From positions 392,001-456,000 of the forward strand of contig JAFMOC010000088.1 of NCBI GenBank assembly GCA_019802505.1: a stretch of DNA of 64,000 nt, read 5' to 3'. The notes under the pieces are model-generated. The model did no database searches and was not told where the DNA came from. It saw only the letters and a list, made by a program, of their open reading frames with translations. Both the position numbers and the translations under genes were made by a program. This stretch comes from Corydoras sp. C115 (Eukaryota; Chordata; Actinopteri; Siluriformes; Callichthyidae). Below are positions 21,725 to 32,699 of this stretch, piece after piece; position 1 is the stretch's first letter; the number at the start of each line of letters is the position of its first letter.

Positions 21725-22041
21725 TTCATGGGTTCCCCATGCCCATCCAGGGGAGAACGTTTCGGGCGCTGGGCAGACACCCAGGACAGGGTGCCAATCT
21801 ATCACTGGGCACACACTCACACACACAGACATGCACACAAACACAGTCTACATGGGGCAATTTGGACTAACTAAATTGACTTGATCAATGTTTTTGGACT
21901 GTGGGAGGAAACCGGAGAACCTGGAGGAAACCCATGCGGACACGGGGAGAACATGGAAACTCCACCCAGATGGGGATTCGAACCGGGAATCCCTAGTGCT
22001 GAGAGGCGAATGTGCTAACCACTAAGCCACCGTGCCTCCCC
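21725..22041 (-). mobile_element. tRNA-SINE, full length with target duplication
   Basis: Reverse copy with GGATTCGAACC (B box) and GCTAACCACTAAGCCACC (A box). A perfect 12-bp duplication, GGTGCTAAACCA, flanks it at 21713-21724 and 22042-22053. Confidence 0.95.
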
Positions 22042-22315
22042 GGTGCTAAACCAGATTAAATAAAATACCAACAGGTCCCAATATGGGACACTGATGTGAA
22101 ATTGGAGATATGCCCATAATACCAGCAGTAGATGATGCTAATGTGACACAAACAAGCTACTGACATTTTTTTACTGACATGTCTACAATCTTGAGCAACA
22201 CTGTGCAATTGTCTAGTATTAATTGTAGGGGTAGAGTGGATCTGAACATAAAAGCTGCCAAATACTGGCAAAACACAATTGTCTATTTTAATAAAAATAT
22301 ATTGAGAGTGCAAGC

Positions 22316-22668
22316 GGCGGCACGGTGGCTTAGTGGTTAGCACCTTCGCCTCTCAGCGCTAGGGATTCCCGGTTCGAATCCCCATCTGGGTGGAGTTTTC
22401 ATGTCCTCCCCGTGTCTGCGTGGGTTTCCTCCGGGTTCTCTGGTTTCCTTCCACAGTCCAAAAACATGGATCAAGTCAATTGAGTTCTCCAAATTGCCCC
22501 ATATAGAGTGTGTATGTGTGTGTGAGTGTGTGCCCAGGGATAGATTGGCGCCCTTTCCTGGGTGTATCTGCCCAGCGCCCGAGACGTTCTCCCCTGGATG
22601 GGCATGGGGAACCCCCCCGCAACCCTAATATAGGATAAAGCGGAAGATAATGGATGGATGGATGGATG
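22316..22668 (+). mobile_element. tRNA-SINE, full length
   Basis: A box TGGCTTAGTGGTTAGC, B box GGTTCGAATCC, and a 3' end of ATGGATGGATGG repeats. Flanks GAGAGTGCAAGC (22304-22315) and GAGAGTAGAAGC (22669-22680) match at 10 of 12 bases, a decayed target duplication. Confidence 0.94.
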
Positions 22669-22680
22669 GAGAGTAGAAGC

Positions 22681-24307
22681 TAAAGTTATGAGTTAAGCCT
22701 ACAAGGTTCAGATTCAAATCATTCACTCAGTAGTCAAACTATCAATGGCAAAAGTGAGCTAATTTATCTTACTGTGTTTTAACCTCAGAAGAGCTCGCAC
22801 TTCTCTTGAAAAATGGGACAAAATAATAATAGAAAATTTTGGTGTTTGGTTACAGCAATATGGCTGCACTAGACATCTGCCTGCAAGGAGAAAACCTAAA
22901 AGCAAGCATCAATAGAGTGGGTTAGCAATCATCTTTTGCACCCAATATGGAACTAAAACATGCAGGCATTTAAAGAATGGATAATAAATGTATAATGACA
23001 ACTTAAACAAGTACAGTAAACATCATTATAAAAGAGAATAGGAAAAACAGCTGTGGTTTGATAGCATGACAGGGTTTATAACTGGTAAAGATGCGTTTCC
23101 AGTGAAAGTACCTGACATTCAGGTCATAAGACCAGCTTTCAAATCCTGCAGGAGGGTATGGACCACCTTTGGGGCCAGAATGTATTGGACTGGGACTAAA
23201 CCGCATTCCTCCATATTGTCCTTCTAAATAACCGTATATTGAATTCGCCCTCACACCCGACAGGAGTCCAGAATCAGCTGGAGCCTGTGTGAAGGGGCAA
23301 TCTGGGATGTGCTACAGAGAAGCAGTTCATGACAAGATGTGAAAAATGTCTGATTGATGAAGAGACTTCTGGATTTTTTGTGAGTTTAGCCAAACCCTAT
23401 GGACAAATATGTTTTTATAGGCAGTTATACAATTAATGTTTTGAAAATGGAAATACATGCTTAATTTTGGTTCTGATACAGATTCTTCCTCATTAATCTC
23501 GCTCATGCTCTCCACTTTTCTCCTCGTTCTTTTAGGCAGATCCTTGTTTATATTCATGATTCTCCACAGGACGCAACAGCTCCTTGAGGATGTCACTCTG
23601 TGCCACTTTAACAGATGAACGTATCTAAAATGAACTATGGTGCTGAAACACTCAAACAGATGTGGATTTGGCATTTTAATTTACTTTCACTCACACTCCT
23701 TGAATCATGACTAAGCTCTGAACACAAGCAAAAAAATACATCAAAAAACAGGATATACTCTGGCACTCCTGTTTTAAAAAAAATAGCATGTCAGTTAAAT
23801 ACTGTAATATTAGATTTATATGTTATTAAATTCATATTGTTTAAGTTTTGATTGAACATTATTTGGCTTTCCATTTTGGTGTACCCAAGAGATCTTTCGC
23901 ATTATTACATTAAATTTTATTAATATACTTTTAGGTATAAACTGGCATATAATTACTTAAAGTTAAAGAAAATAAATCAGTGGCTCTCTCTATTTGTAAT
24001 ATCACAGACAGTTAATACATAATCAAAATACACAAAGATAGGCACCAAAGTGGATGATTGGGGCATTGCAGAATGATTTCTTTCATTATTTTTTAAACCC
24101 CCCCTTATTCTGCAGACTGAATCAAATAATTTAGCTACTCTAAGGAGTTAGCTACATAACAAATTTATATGATCAAATGATATTCCACAATCTAGCCAAA
24201 ACTGAAAACAACTTATTTAGTGCAAAATTACATACCTTTATTTGAGTGATAAAGAAGCAAAAATTAACAGAGCAGACCAAAACAGGGAAACTCATATTCC
24301 AAACCTG
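22681..24307. other. Unidentified DNA
   Basis: AT-rich. The minus strand near 23500-23650 has a frame with a charged segment (RTRRKVESMSEINEEES), but there is no family match or splice evidence. Confidence 0.3.
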
Positions 24308-24586
24308 GGCAGCACGGTGGTATAGTTATTAGCACTTTCACCTCTCAGTGCTGGGGATCCAGGTTCGAAACCCAATCTTGGTGGAGTTTCCATGATCTCC
24401 CTGTCCTCCGGGTTCTCAATCAGTACAAAAACATGTATTCAAGGTTAAGTGAATGCTATAATTGCACCATACAGCGTTTGTTTGTGTGTTTGAGTGAGGG
24501 TGTGCCCAGCGATAGATTGTCGCCCTTTCATGGGTGTATCTGCCCAGACATTCTAAACATTCTCCCCTGGATAGGCATGGGAAACC
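24308..24586 (+). mobile_element. tRNA-SINE, diverged
   Basis: AGCACGGTGGTATAGTTATT (A-box region), AGGTTCGAAACC (B box), then the CGATAGATTGTCGCCC and TTCTCCCCTGG boxes. The 3' end is missing. Confidence 0.85.
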
Positions 24587-24622
24587 ATTTTAATGAATAT
24601 ACATTTTTTAGCCAATTAAATG

Positions 24623-24748
24623 TTGTGTGAGTGAGTGTGTGCACAGAAGTAGATTGGCACCCTGTCCTAGGTGTATTTGCCCAGTGCCCGAAACCTAGTA
24701 CAGGATTAAGAGGAAGATAATGACTGAAAGAATGAATGAATAATTCAA
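24623..24748 (+). mobile_element. tRNA-SINE 3' fragment
   Basis: Starts at TGTGTGAGTGAGTGTGTGC and runs through the CCTGTCCTAGGTGTATT box to GAAGATAATGACTGAAAGAA. It lies 36 bases after another copy in the same orientation. Confidence 0.8.
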
Positions 24749-25080
24749 ACCATGAAAAAATCAATATACAGACCGGATATAAGTTTATCGACAATTTAAA
24801 TAGTAGTGCGAAATAGGAGAATAAGAAATGAAGTAAAAACAAACGTGCTTATTTAAAATTTATTACCATTAATTAAATTCTGCCCAACACAATTTGTTTT
24901 CATGGCTACAGCAGAAAAAATGCATTCTTTTTACTAATAACTTAGCACTGAGGTTTGAAAATCAAAGGGTAAGGCTAAAATCAACTTCAGAATCAATATA
25001 GTGAATTAGTAAATTTTTTAATTAGTTAATGTAATAAAATTACATTATATGTAACATTATATAATGTGTATATGTTTGTT

Positions 25081-25085
<5 letters not shown>
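24749..25085. other. AT-rich spacer
   Basis: No feature seen. Confidence 0.4.

Positions 25086-25132
<47 letters not shown>
25086..25132. repeat. (TA)n microsatellite
   Basis: Pure TA run. Confidence 0.95.
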
Positions 25133-25136
<4 letters not shown>

Positions 25137-26705
25137 CTTCCAGTTTACAATACAATATAATTTATAGACAGTTAATTCAAGTCATTCTCTGCTGTCCTCA
25201 AAAATATCACAGAATAATCACAGACTGCATTTTATCTAAGAAAATGTATTAAATAATTTCAGATGGTCTGTCAGCTTAGTTTTATAGCGTTTCACCCAGT
25301 TATGTCGCCTTCAAATGTTTATTCTTTATTAAAGCATTTAACCAATCACATTTCATCATCATTGGTTGCAAGAGTAAAATCATTTCCCCAAGGCCTTTGG
25401 AATTCATTTTGCAGCCGCAGTAGCACAACAATAGTGTCAATCAACCTATTTCTTCAATCAGTTGGATTTTGAGAGGACGATACCAGCGCACTCTTGCAGG
25501 GCATGTTATGTCAGCGTATTCACTTCCTCTGATTGGATAGTCAGAGAGTTTACCGCTTCAGACATTTTCAGCAAATTTAATCTTTGGTCATAAGAAATAG
25601 TTCAATTATACTTAGAAAGCAAACTCTCATAACCCTGCATTTCAGATTTACTTCTTATCATTATCATTATCAAGTTATTAAAAATGTCAGCCTCGTGTAT
25701 CCAAATTCCAATGTCACTATTTTTATTTTACTAGTATTTCAAAAATACTAATTCAGAAGCTCTATGTAAAATAAAAAATCAGGTCATGAGCCTGAAAATT
25801 CACATTTCTCAGTAGATTGTTTAAAATGAGTTTGAAATTGCAATATAGCACGCATGCAGTAGAAAAAATGAAGTTTCTCTCCCTTTGACACAATGAAAGG
25901 TCAACTGGGACTCAAACTGACCAAAGAATTATTGTGTTGGATTGTTGAAGTAGTGTGCCTTAAAAGTGCTATGGGGTGTAGTTACATTTTATTAGTGTGT
26001 TCCAGATTAAGGAAGCCAAAGACATATTTTAAAAAGGCAATGGCAAAGAGATTTACTTGACACTAAGTTAGATGGCATCTGTGCCCTTTATTAATTTTTG
26101 GTCTTCTTGCACTAAGGAAGCAATTACAAATATATATCATAACCATCTAAGCTCCTTATAAAGGACAAAAATTCGTTGGATCTTGCCTTTTTCATTTTCT
26201 TTTTAAAATAGTGCAACTATGAGACATTAACATTACTTTCACCGCAGTCAATGTGTAAATTTTTTTACTTTTGCCAGTATGTTTCAAAAGCAGCTTAATC
26301 TACATTATCACCTAAAGTGAATTGTGCTGTCAGCACTGAGTTCATTCTACAAAAGTGCTGTTTTGTATTCTTGTATTTGTTTGAACAACAGTGTTTATTT
26401 AAATTAAGACCTAGGTTGATTGTCATAAGCACAAATGTAATTGTAACTCTATGCTATATTAAATATAAATATTACATTAAAAAATAAGCTAAGTTTTTAT
26501 GAAATCACAGAGATGTGTTTTTGCATTTCATTTGTAACCTTTAGTTACCAGTTTAAAAAAATGTATTTGACATTCACCCCTGTTCTGTTTTGTTCTGGTT
26601 GTCTCATTTTTTCATTGTGTTTATTGCTGTTGTGCACTACCTGCCTTGGCTGTTTATTTTTTTGACTCTTTATTAAATTGTCTATTCTTTTTATTTATGT
26701 TTGTC
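25133..26705. other. Unidentified DNA, mostly unique
   Basis: No recognisable gene, RNA or repeat. GC content rises modestly near 25370-25560. Confidence 0.35.
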
Positions 26706-27402
26706 TAAAATCAATAAATTTTATTTATGAAGCACCTTTAAAAACAACCAGGACTGCAACAAAGTGCTGTACAGTGTTGAACTTAAAATATAATTTATAA
26801 AAAAACTAATTAGGAGCCGGCGGCACGTGGCTTAGTGGTTAGCACGTTCGCCTCTCAGCACTAGGGATTCCCGGTTCGAATCCCCATCTGGGTGGAGTTT
26901 CCATGTTCTCCCCGTGTCTGCGTGGGTTTCCTCCGGGTTCTCCGGTTTCCTCCCACAGTCCAAAACATGGATCAAGTCAATTGAATTCTCAAAATTGCCC
27001 CATGTAGAGTGTGTCTGTGTGAGTGAGTGTGTGTGCCCAGCGATGGATTGGCGCCCTGTCCTGGGTCTATCTGCCCAGCGCCCGAGACGTTCTCCCCTGG
27101 ATGGGCATGGGGAACCCCACCGCGACCCTAATAGAGGATAAAGCGGGAGATAATGAATGAATGAATGAATAATTAGGAGCCACAATCGAAAAGGCTTGGT
27201 CCCCTCTGAGTTTAAGCTTGAACATTGGTGCCTCCAGGGGAGCTGATCAACTTGTTTGATGCACTGAGATCAGAGAGGTAAGCTCTCAACAAGTCCATTT
27301 AAAGATTTAAAAACAAGAAAAAGAATCTTAAAATTAACTCTAAAATGCACAGGCAGCCAGTGAAGGGAAGTCAGGATGTTAATTTAGCTGTTCACAAGAC
27401 AC
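26706..27402 (+). repeat. Unidentified interspersed repeat, split by a SINE
   Basis: AATTTTATTTATGAAGCACC with AAAGTGCTGTACAG on the left, and a right part with AATCTTAAAATTAACTC and GGCAGCCAGTGAAGG, resemble a common fish repeat with AAAGTGCTTTACA and AGCCAGTG blocks. The SINE at 26819-27169 lies inside it. I cannot name the family; the 27403 edge is where L2 copy 2 starts. Confidence 0.45.
26819..27169 (+). mobile_element. tRNA-SINE, full length with 12-bp target duplication
   Basis: GGCGGCACGTGGCTTAGTGG head, perfect B box GGTTCGAATCC, and an (ATGA)n tail. TAATTAGGAGCC occurs perfectly at 26807-26818 and 27170-27181. Confidence 0.96.
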
Positions 27403-27983
27403 CGCAGTCAATGTGTAGATGCATAGTGCGCTGTCTAGCTCTGTTAAGCTAAACCACTAAATTAAGTGTTACTTAGCTATTTAGTTACTTTTTTTGTTTA
27501 CTTTCTCTTGACTATAGAGCTACTTCATCGTTACTACATAGCATTTATTCCACTTTTTGTCCCACACTACTTTCCAAATCGCGGTGTTGTTGCTAGCATT
27601 TTTAGCCGCTAATGCTAGCACTTTCTGCTTACTATCGCGGTCGTTTGCTGCCAACACTGCTGCATTTATTAACCACTTCTTTAATAAATAATAGCCTATA
27701 TTTATAAAAGAGCTGTCAACCAATCTGTGTCGCCGGATTCAGCTGTTCGATTTTCGGACCGGATTTTTTTGGACTCGACGCTGATCTTCACACACCGCAT
27801 TGTGTGAACCTCCAGGACTCAAGCTCCATCCGAAGCTAATACAGCCAGATTTACTAGAGTTGGATCTCCACCAGCTGCTGCCACTGCTTTGTTTCATCAT
27901 CAGCTGTAACAGGGGGACCTAACCTTACATCTCTACCCACCTGAAGCTAAGTTTATTTCTTCATTTACATATATACTTTACAA

Positions 27984-28817
27984 TGACACTTTCCCTTCTG
28001 GTTGCATGCCCTCAGTGCAGTATGTATAGACAGTCTTCTGTCACTGCTGATAATTCAGCCTGTGAGAAGTGTAGCCTAGTCATTAGTCTGATGGAGAAAA
28101 TTTCAGTGCTAGAAGAGCGCATTCGGGTTTTAGAATCATGTTAGAGGAGATGTGTCAGGGACCAGTTTAGCCAGCCCGAATGCCACAGGAACAGGTCCTA
28201 AATCTCCGGGTTTAGAGCCCTCGCAGCAGGGCGAGTGGGTGATGACCAGGCAACATAGACTTCATTCTTCTAGGATCCATGTGTCCAATCATTTTTCCCC
28301 ACTCAGTAACTCACCCACTGAGAGACCGGTTGCTAAAAGTGCTCTGGTTATTGGCGACTCCCAGCTCAGACACGTGCGAATAGCTACCCCCTTAGAGACC
28401 CCAGCAACCATAGTCCGGTGCATCCCGGGCGCTAGGGCTCCAGACATCAGGGCGAACCTCAAAGTGCTGGCTAATGCTAAAGGCTCATACTCTAGAATAG
28501 ATATCCACGTTGGCACTAATGATAACGTTCGTCTCAAGCAGTCAGATATTACTAAGGCTAATGTTAAAGGGGTGTGTGGAACCACTGCAATGATGTCTGA
28601 TGAAGTAGTTGTCTCTGGTCCCCTATCAATTAGGCGTAGCGGCGAAACCTACAGCAGGTTATGGTCGCTAAGTGGTGCTCAGAAAACAATATTACCTTTA
28701 TTGATAATTGGTCTACTTTTGAGGGAAGGCCTGGCCTGGGAGGGTGCTGCGTTCATGTCACATAACATAGCCAATAGGGTTTTTTATTCAGATAGGAATG
28801 AAAAATTCAAGGCCTAA
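27984..28817 (+). pseudogene. L2 copy 2 ORF1: zinc-ribbon-like, coiled coil, SGNH-esterase-like
   Basis: ATG 27984 opens a frame with CPQC and CEKC pairs and a coiled-coil helix (ISVLEERIRVLE). A deletion of a few bases near 28135, relative to copy 1, shifts the frame. The second frame (from 28152) has VIGDSQLRHV, with an intact GDS catalytic Ser block, and DIHVGTND with the GxND block. Another shift near 28690 moves TFIDNWSTF out of frame, and the expected DxxH block is not clear. This copy keeps the catalytic block that is mutated in copy 1. The esterase is known from CR1-group ORF1 proteins; its substrate is unknown. Confidence 0.78.
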
Positions 28818-30258
28818 CCAACTGCCTGCGAACTGCCAGGAGTCGTCACCCACAATAACTAGGTCCCATATCATTAAGACAGTTATCATGTATCGCAGTG
28901 AACAAAAAACAAAAAGAGTACAAAAAGTGTGCCAAAAAACAAGGGTTATTAAACTTTGGTTATTAAACATTAGGTCACTTTCATCAAAATCAGCTCTAGT
29001 TCAAGAAATAATTACTGATAACTTCCTAAATGTATTTTGTCTCACAGAAACCTGGATTAGGGCCAATGAATACCTAGCATTAAATGATGCCTCTACACCT
29101 GGTTATACTTATGCTCATAAACCACGTCTTAGTGGACGAGGAGGTGGAGTGGTTACAATCTATAAAGAAAACATAAATGTAACACTTAATAATAAGTGTG
29201 AGTCAAAATCCTTCGAAGCCCTTGTACTCAGCATAAGCAGCTCATCTTCATTGAAGAATAAATCCAATCTAATGCAATTTATTACCATATACTGCCGTCC
29301 AGGCCCATATACAGAGTTTATTAAAGAATTTGGTGAATTTCTTTATAACATAGTAATCTCATCAGACAAGGCCTTAATAGTTGGTGACTTCAATGTTTAC
29401 TTTGAAAACCCACTAGACTCATTTAAATTACACTTTGACTCTATCCTCGATTCTATAGGTGTTACTCAAAGTGTGGTTGGTGAAACACATCACTGTAAAC
29501 ATACATTAGACTTGGTTTTATCACATGGTATTAACATATAATTTAATAATAATAAAAAATAAAAAAATTACTATTGTTCCACTAAGTGAGGTCATCTCTG
29601 ATCATTATTTGTTAACCTACGATTTAGAAATTGATATTGATCCAGTCATTAAACTGCGATATGATATGAAGCGTACAATCATTCCCTCTACTGCTGAATT
29701 AAACATTAAACCAGCATCAGGACCCGATGAACTTAAAAACACAGCTAAATACCCTAAACATGTGTTTTCTACAACCTTAGACAGTGTGGCTCCACTTAAA
29801 CTAAAAAGTATTAAAGATAAAATACTTGTTCCCTGGTTTAATGATCAAACACGCGCCCTAAAAAAACCCACTAGAACCATGGAGCGTAAATGGAGACAAA
29901 CTAAATTAGAGGTATTTAGGGTTGCATGGAAGGACAGTATGACCGAATACCAACATGAACCCAATGCAGCGAAGACTAAATATTATTCTGAACTAATAGA
30001 GATTAACAAAAAACAACTAAGATTCCTCTTCAGTACAATTGCCAAACTAAATCGAAGTGCTACTGAATCAGATTCACATATTCACTCACAGTTCAGCAGC
30101 AATGATTTCATGAATTTCTTTAGAGATAAAATCGAAAGCATAAGACTTAAATCATCTAATGCATCATGTAGCATAATCAATAATCAACCCTCAACAATTT
30201 CTGAAAAATCTAGTGGTAGAGAAAATAATATAGTACTAGAGTTAAATAACTTTAACCC
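28798..30258 (+). pseudogene. L2 copy 2 ORF2: apurinic-type endonuclease and linker
   Basis: From ATG 28798 the frame shows the ordered endonuclease motifs LLNIRSL (Asn), CLTETW (Glu), YCRPGP, LIVGDFN (Asp/Asn) and HTLDLVLSH (Asp). A frameshift at about 29540 moves the final VISDHYLLTYD (Ser-Asp-His) motif to the next frame, which stays open to 30258 through the lysine-rich linker before RT. All active-site motifs are visible, so the loss of function is due to the frameshift and the missing RT. The enzyme nicks target DNA for priming. Confidence 0.85.
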
Positions 30259-30671
30259 TGTTACGAGGGGGGTACAGAGGAGACAATATACAGCAGGGCA
30301 AGGATAAAAAGCATTCACAAGTCTTGCTCGTCATTACCACTGTCATTACGCACAATGCCAGTCAGCAACTGGAATGACAGTGTGCAAACGCTTTATTTAT
30401 AGCTCCGCTCTGAAAATAAACATAAAAAAACTGAAACATTGACCCTAAACTACAACGAAGAGCGCCGTTGTAGTCACAAACACGGCTTAACACAAACCAC
30501 ACAACTTAAATACAGGACAGCAAACGACTTCCCTTGATCACGGTAACGGCGTGAAATAAAAGTGTAACCAAGATAGCTCAGTGTGCCGACGCCTCGGACA
30601 GCTGAGCTAGTAGGAAGCACTTGAGTGCTGGGGTGCAAGATGCTCTGTCGTATTTTACCCCTATTTAAACA
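30259..30671 (-). repeat. Gypsy-4 LTR (about 413 bp)
   Basis: The minus strand starts TGTTTAAATAGGGG and ends CTCGTAACA. GAGCTATAAATAAAGCG near 30400 contains a poly(A) signal. The 5' edge is set by TGTTT...TAACA and is less certain than the 3' edge. Confidence 0.65.
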
Positions 30672-30970
30672 TTAGCGCCCGCTGCATGAGTGTGCGGCAG
30701 CGGCAGCAAATGGGCGCATATCACCAGAGTAGCTCCGCCACCTATACCCTGCGCTACCGCTGGGGCGGTATCGAGTCAGAGTCGAGTACGACCCACAGTC
30801 TCTCGGTGGTGGTCAGGTTGAAGTGGCGAACCAAGTGCTCATCGATGAGATTGTCCTCAGCCCCCGAGTTGAGGTTAACTCTGACCTTGGCTTGGGCTCT
30901 GGGAGCATCTGGCTCTGGGGGCTCTGGGAGCATCTACCTTTCCTCTGTTCCCTCTGAACCAGACGCTAAC
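30672..30970 (-). pseudogene. Gypsy-4 retropepsin fragment
   Basis: The minus-strand frame reads VRVNLNSGAEDNLIDEHLV, a retropepsin active-site region in which the usual Asp of D-S/T-G is Asn. It is preceded by an Ala/Pro/Gln-rich segment containing a short repeat (GGCTCTGGGAGCATCT on the plus strand). It breaks off after LWVVLDSDSIPP. Inactive fragment. Confidence 0.7.
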
Positions 30971-31203
30971 ACAAGGCTCCTCAACTTTGGAATAGCCTTC
31001 CAGTTACTGTTCGTGATTCTGAATCACTATTAATCTTTAAAAATAAATTAAAAACACATTTATTTAATCTTGCGTTTAATTAATCCCCTGTAGATAAAGA
31101 TGTAGATCTCTTTGGGGGTTTAAAGGCTTTTCATTAAAGGCTTTGTGACAATGTACTCTTGTAAAAAGCGCTATATAAATAAATACTTGAACTTACTTGA
31201 AAT

Positions 31204-32202
31204 TGTCAACATGGATGTGTACACTATTCACTTGTTACGCATGCCAAGTGGAAGCTAACATCAACAGTAAACAGAATACAAAATAAATAAACAATACTTT
31301 AAATCAACACAAAATTGTTAGAACACACCAGACTCCTAAAGAGATTTGCAAGTGACACAGATTGGTTTATTGCATGTTACACCCAAAACACACACATTTA
31401 TAATCAAGTGCCTTTTGCGCTCATAATTTTCCTATCAACACAAAAAAAAGACACACAGTGATTAAGGCAAGTCACTTTCGCGCTGGTCCTACCACTGGTT
31501 TGGGAATGTGCCTCCCAGCGAGGGCGCCATTTTACCTCACAAAATGGTGGCGGCCAGCAAATGCTGGCTTCATCTCCTAGGAAGCGCACTAATAGTAATC
31601 TAGTTGGCCTCACCTTATATATATATATATCCCCCTGCTCTTAACCCAGGCGAGGCCACGTTTTGTTTGCCACAGTGGTGAGTCAGACATGTGCTCGTGA
31701 GTTTGCTTTTGCTCATGGTGTTTTTTCTTTCCGCTTCTCTTTTTCAGGATCCTGGCTGCCCAGTTAGGGACACAGGTACCCCCCGGGGATTCGTAGATCT
31801 ATGGGGGTCCAAGTAGGTAACAACTTAGGGTAACTTGGACTACAAAGGAACAGTGGTTTTGTTTGTTTGTTCTTTTTTTTTCTGGCAGTCAGGATCTTTT
31901 TTTTTATACAGTAAGCGCAAGCTCTTGTGTGGCTTACTTGCCTGTGAGTTGTATGTTTTATGTTTGAGTTTCCGTTTTAGGGGTTGAGGATTGGAACAGG
32001 GACCTAGGCGACCACGGAGTTCCTCACCAGCAGGCCTGGCTCTCCTCAGTGGTCCTGCCCCCTGTTTCCTCACCCGGTTATCACTCCAAATAGGAGTTTT
32101 TTTTTCCCCTTTTCTGCCTAATATTAATAAAGTGAAGCCTCCTTGTTCTGCAACTGGGTGTCCAACCTTTTTCTTTATTTTTGATCTGCTCAGATCGTGA
32201 CA
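31204..32202 (+). repeat. Solo-LTR-like region, ends uncertain
   Basis: TGTCAAC at 31204 and TCGTGACA at 32202 could be LTR ends. Inside are a TATA-like run at 31618-31632, a GC-richer leader, poly(A) signal AATAAA at about 32129 and a T-rich end. No target duplication was seen and no second copy exists in the window. It directly follows the L2 copy 2 tail. Confidence 0.4.
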
Positions 32203-32495
32203 TTTTCCGTATGTCTTAATCTAGCAGCGTGTTGTTCCTATGTCTACAGCATGAGAAATAATCCTCATATACTTGCTGTTAATCCACTCACTATAATTGA
32301 ATTTTGTCAATTTATACATTTGTCTATACCTTATTTTGTAAACAAAAAATAATGGATAATTTAAACACTTTGAATAAACAACAGTGCCTCCTGGCTGGCT
32401 GGCTCTTCGTGGTTGAAAGGAGGGGAGGAGATTTACAAGTGACACAGGGAGTTTTGGAATAATTATATTGACTATTGAATAAAGGAAAACACATT
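32203..32495. other. Unidentified AT-rich DNA
   Basis: Short CTGGCTGGCTGGCT repeat near 32391; otherwise nothing. Confidence 0.4.
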
Positions 32496-32590
32496 TAAAT
32501 TACATTTAGTCATTTAGCAGACACTTTTATCCAAAGTGACTTACAAATGAGAAAACCACAACTTAGAAGTTATGGAGTAAACCAGCTACG
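32496..32590 (-). mobile_element. L2 LINE 3' tail (5'-truncated copy)
   Basis: The reverse complement ends GGATAAAAGTGTCTGCTAAA and then ATGACTAAATGTAAT, and begins CGTAGCTGGTTTACTCC, as in the other L2 tails. Confidence 0.85.
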
Positions 32591-32699
32591 TTATCTGATC
32601 CTTATTTTTATTTATTTATTATATTTTTTACAACAGGTGTTTGTTAAAAAGATGCGTAAAAAGATAAATTGAAGGTTATATAGGTAAGTTATGTATAGG

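Larger units (their letters stand above)
30259..30970 (-). mobile_element. Gypsy-4 remnant: protease piece joined to an LTR, inside L2 copy 2
   Basis: On the minus strand a retropepsin fragment (30970 down to about 30760) runs quickly into an LTR (30671-30259). No gag, RT or integrase is present. The LTR side has a clean edge with LINE ORF2 and the protease side abuts the LINE 3' end, so the deletion removed the gypsy interior end plus the LINE RT region. This is the same arrangement as gypsy-2 in L2 copy 1. Confidence 0.75.
27403..31200 (+). mobile_element. L2/CR1-type LINE copy 2, interrupted by a gypsy remnant
   Basis: 5' end CGCAGTCAATGTGTAG as in copy 1 at 982. Then 5' UTR, ORF1 (27984-28817), the ORF2 endonuclease and linker (28798-30258), a reverse gypsy remnant (30259-30970) and the LINE 3' end from 30971 (ACAAGGCTCCTCAACTTTGG, matching 4132 in copy 1). 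RT is missing. Together copies 1 and 2 cover most of the element, which fixes its architecture: two ORFs and a 3' end of GCGCTATATAAATAAA plus ACTTGA units. Confidence 0.88.

Noticed and set aside
22316..22668. tRNA gene signal (A and B boxes) in SINE heads
   Set aside because: The boxes are followed by a conserved non-tRNA body and tail repeated many times, so these are SINEs, not tRNA genes.
23327..23674. 115-codon minus-strand frame with a charged central segment
   Set aside because: Mixed AT-rich composition, no domain, no start or splice context that would favour a gene.
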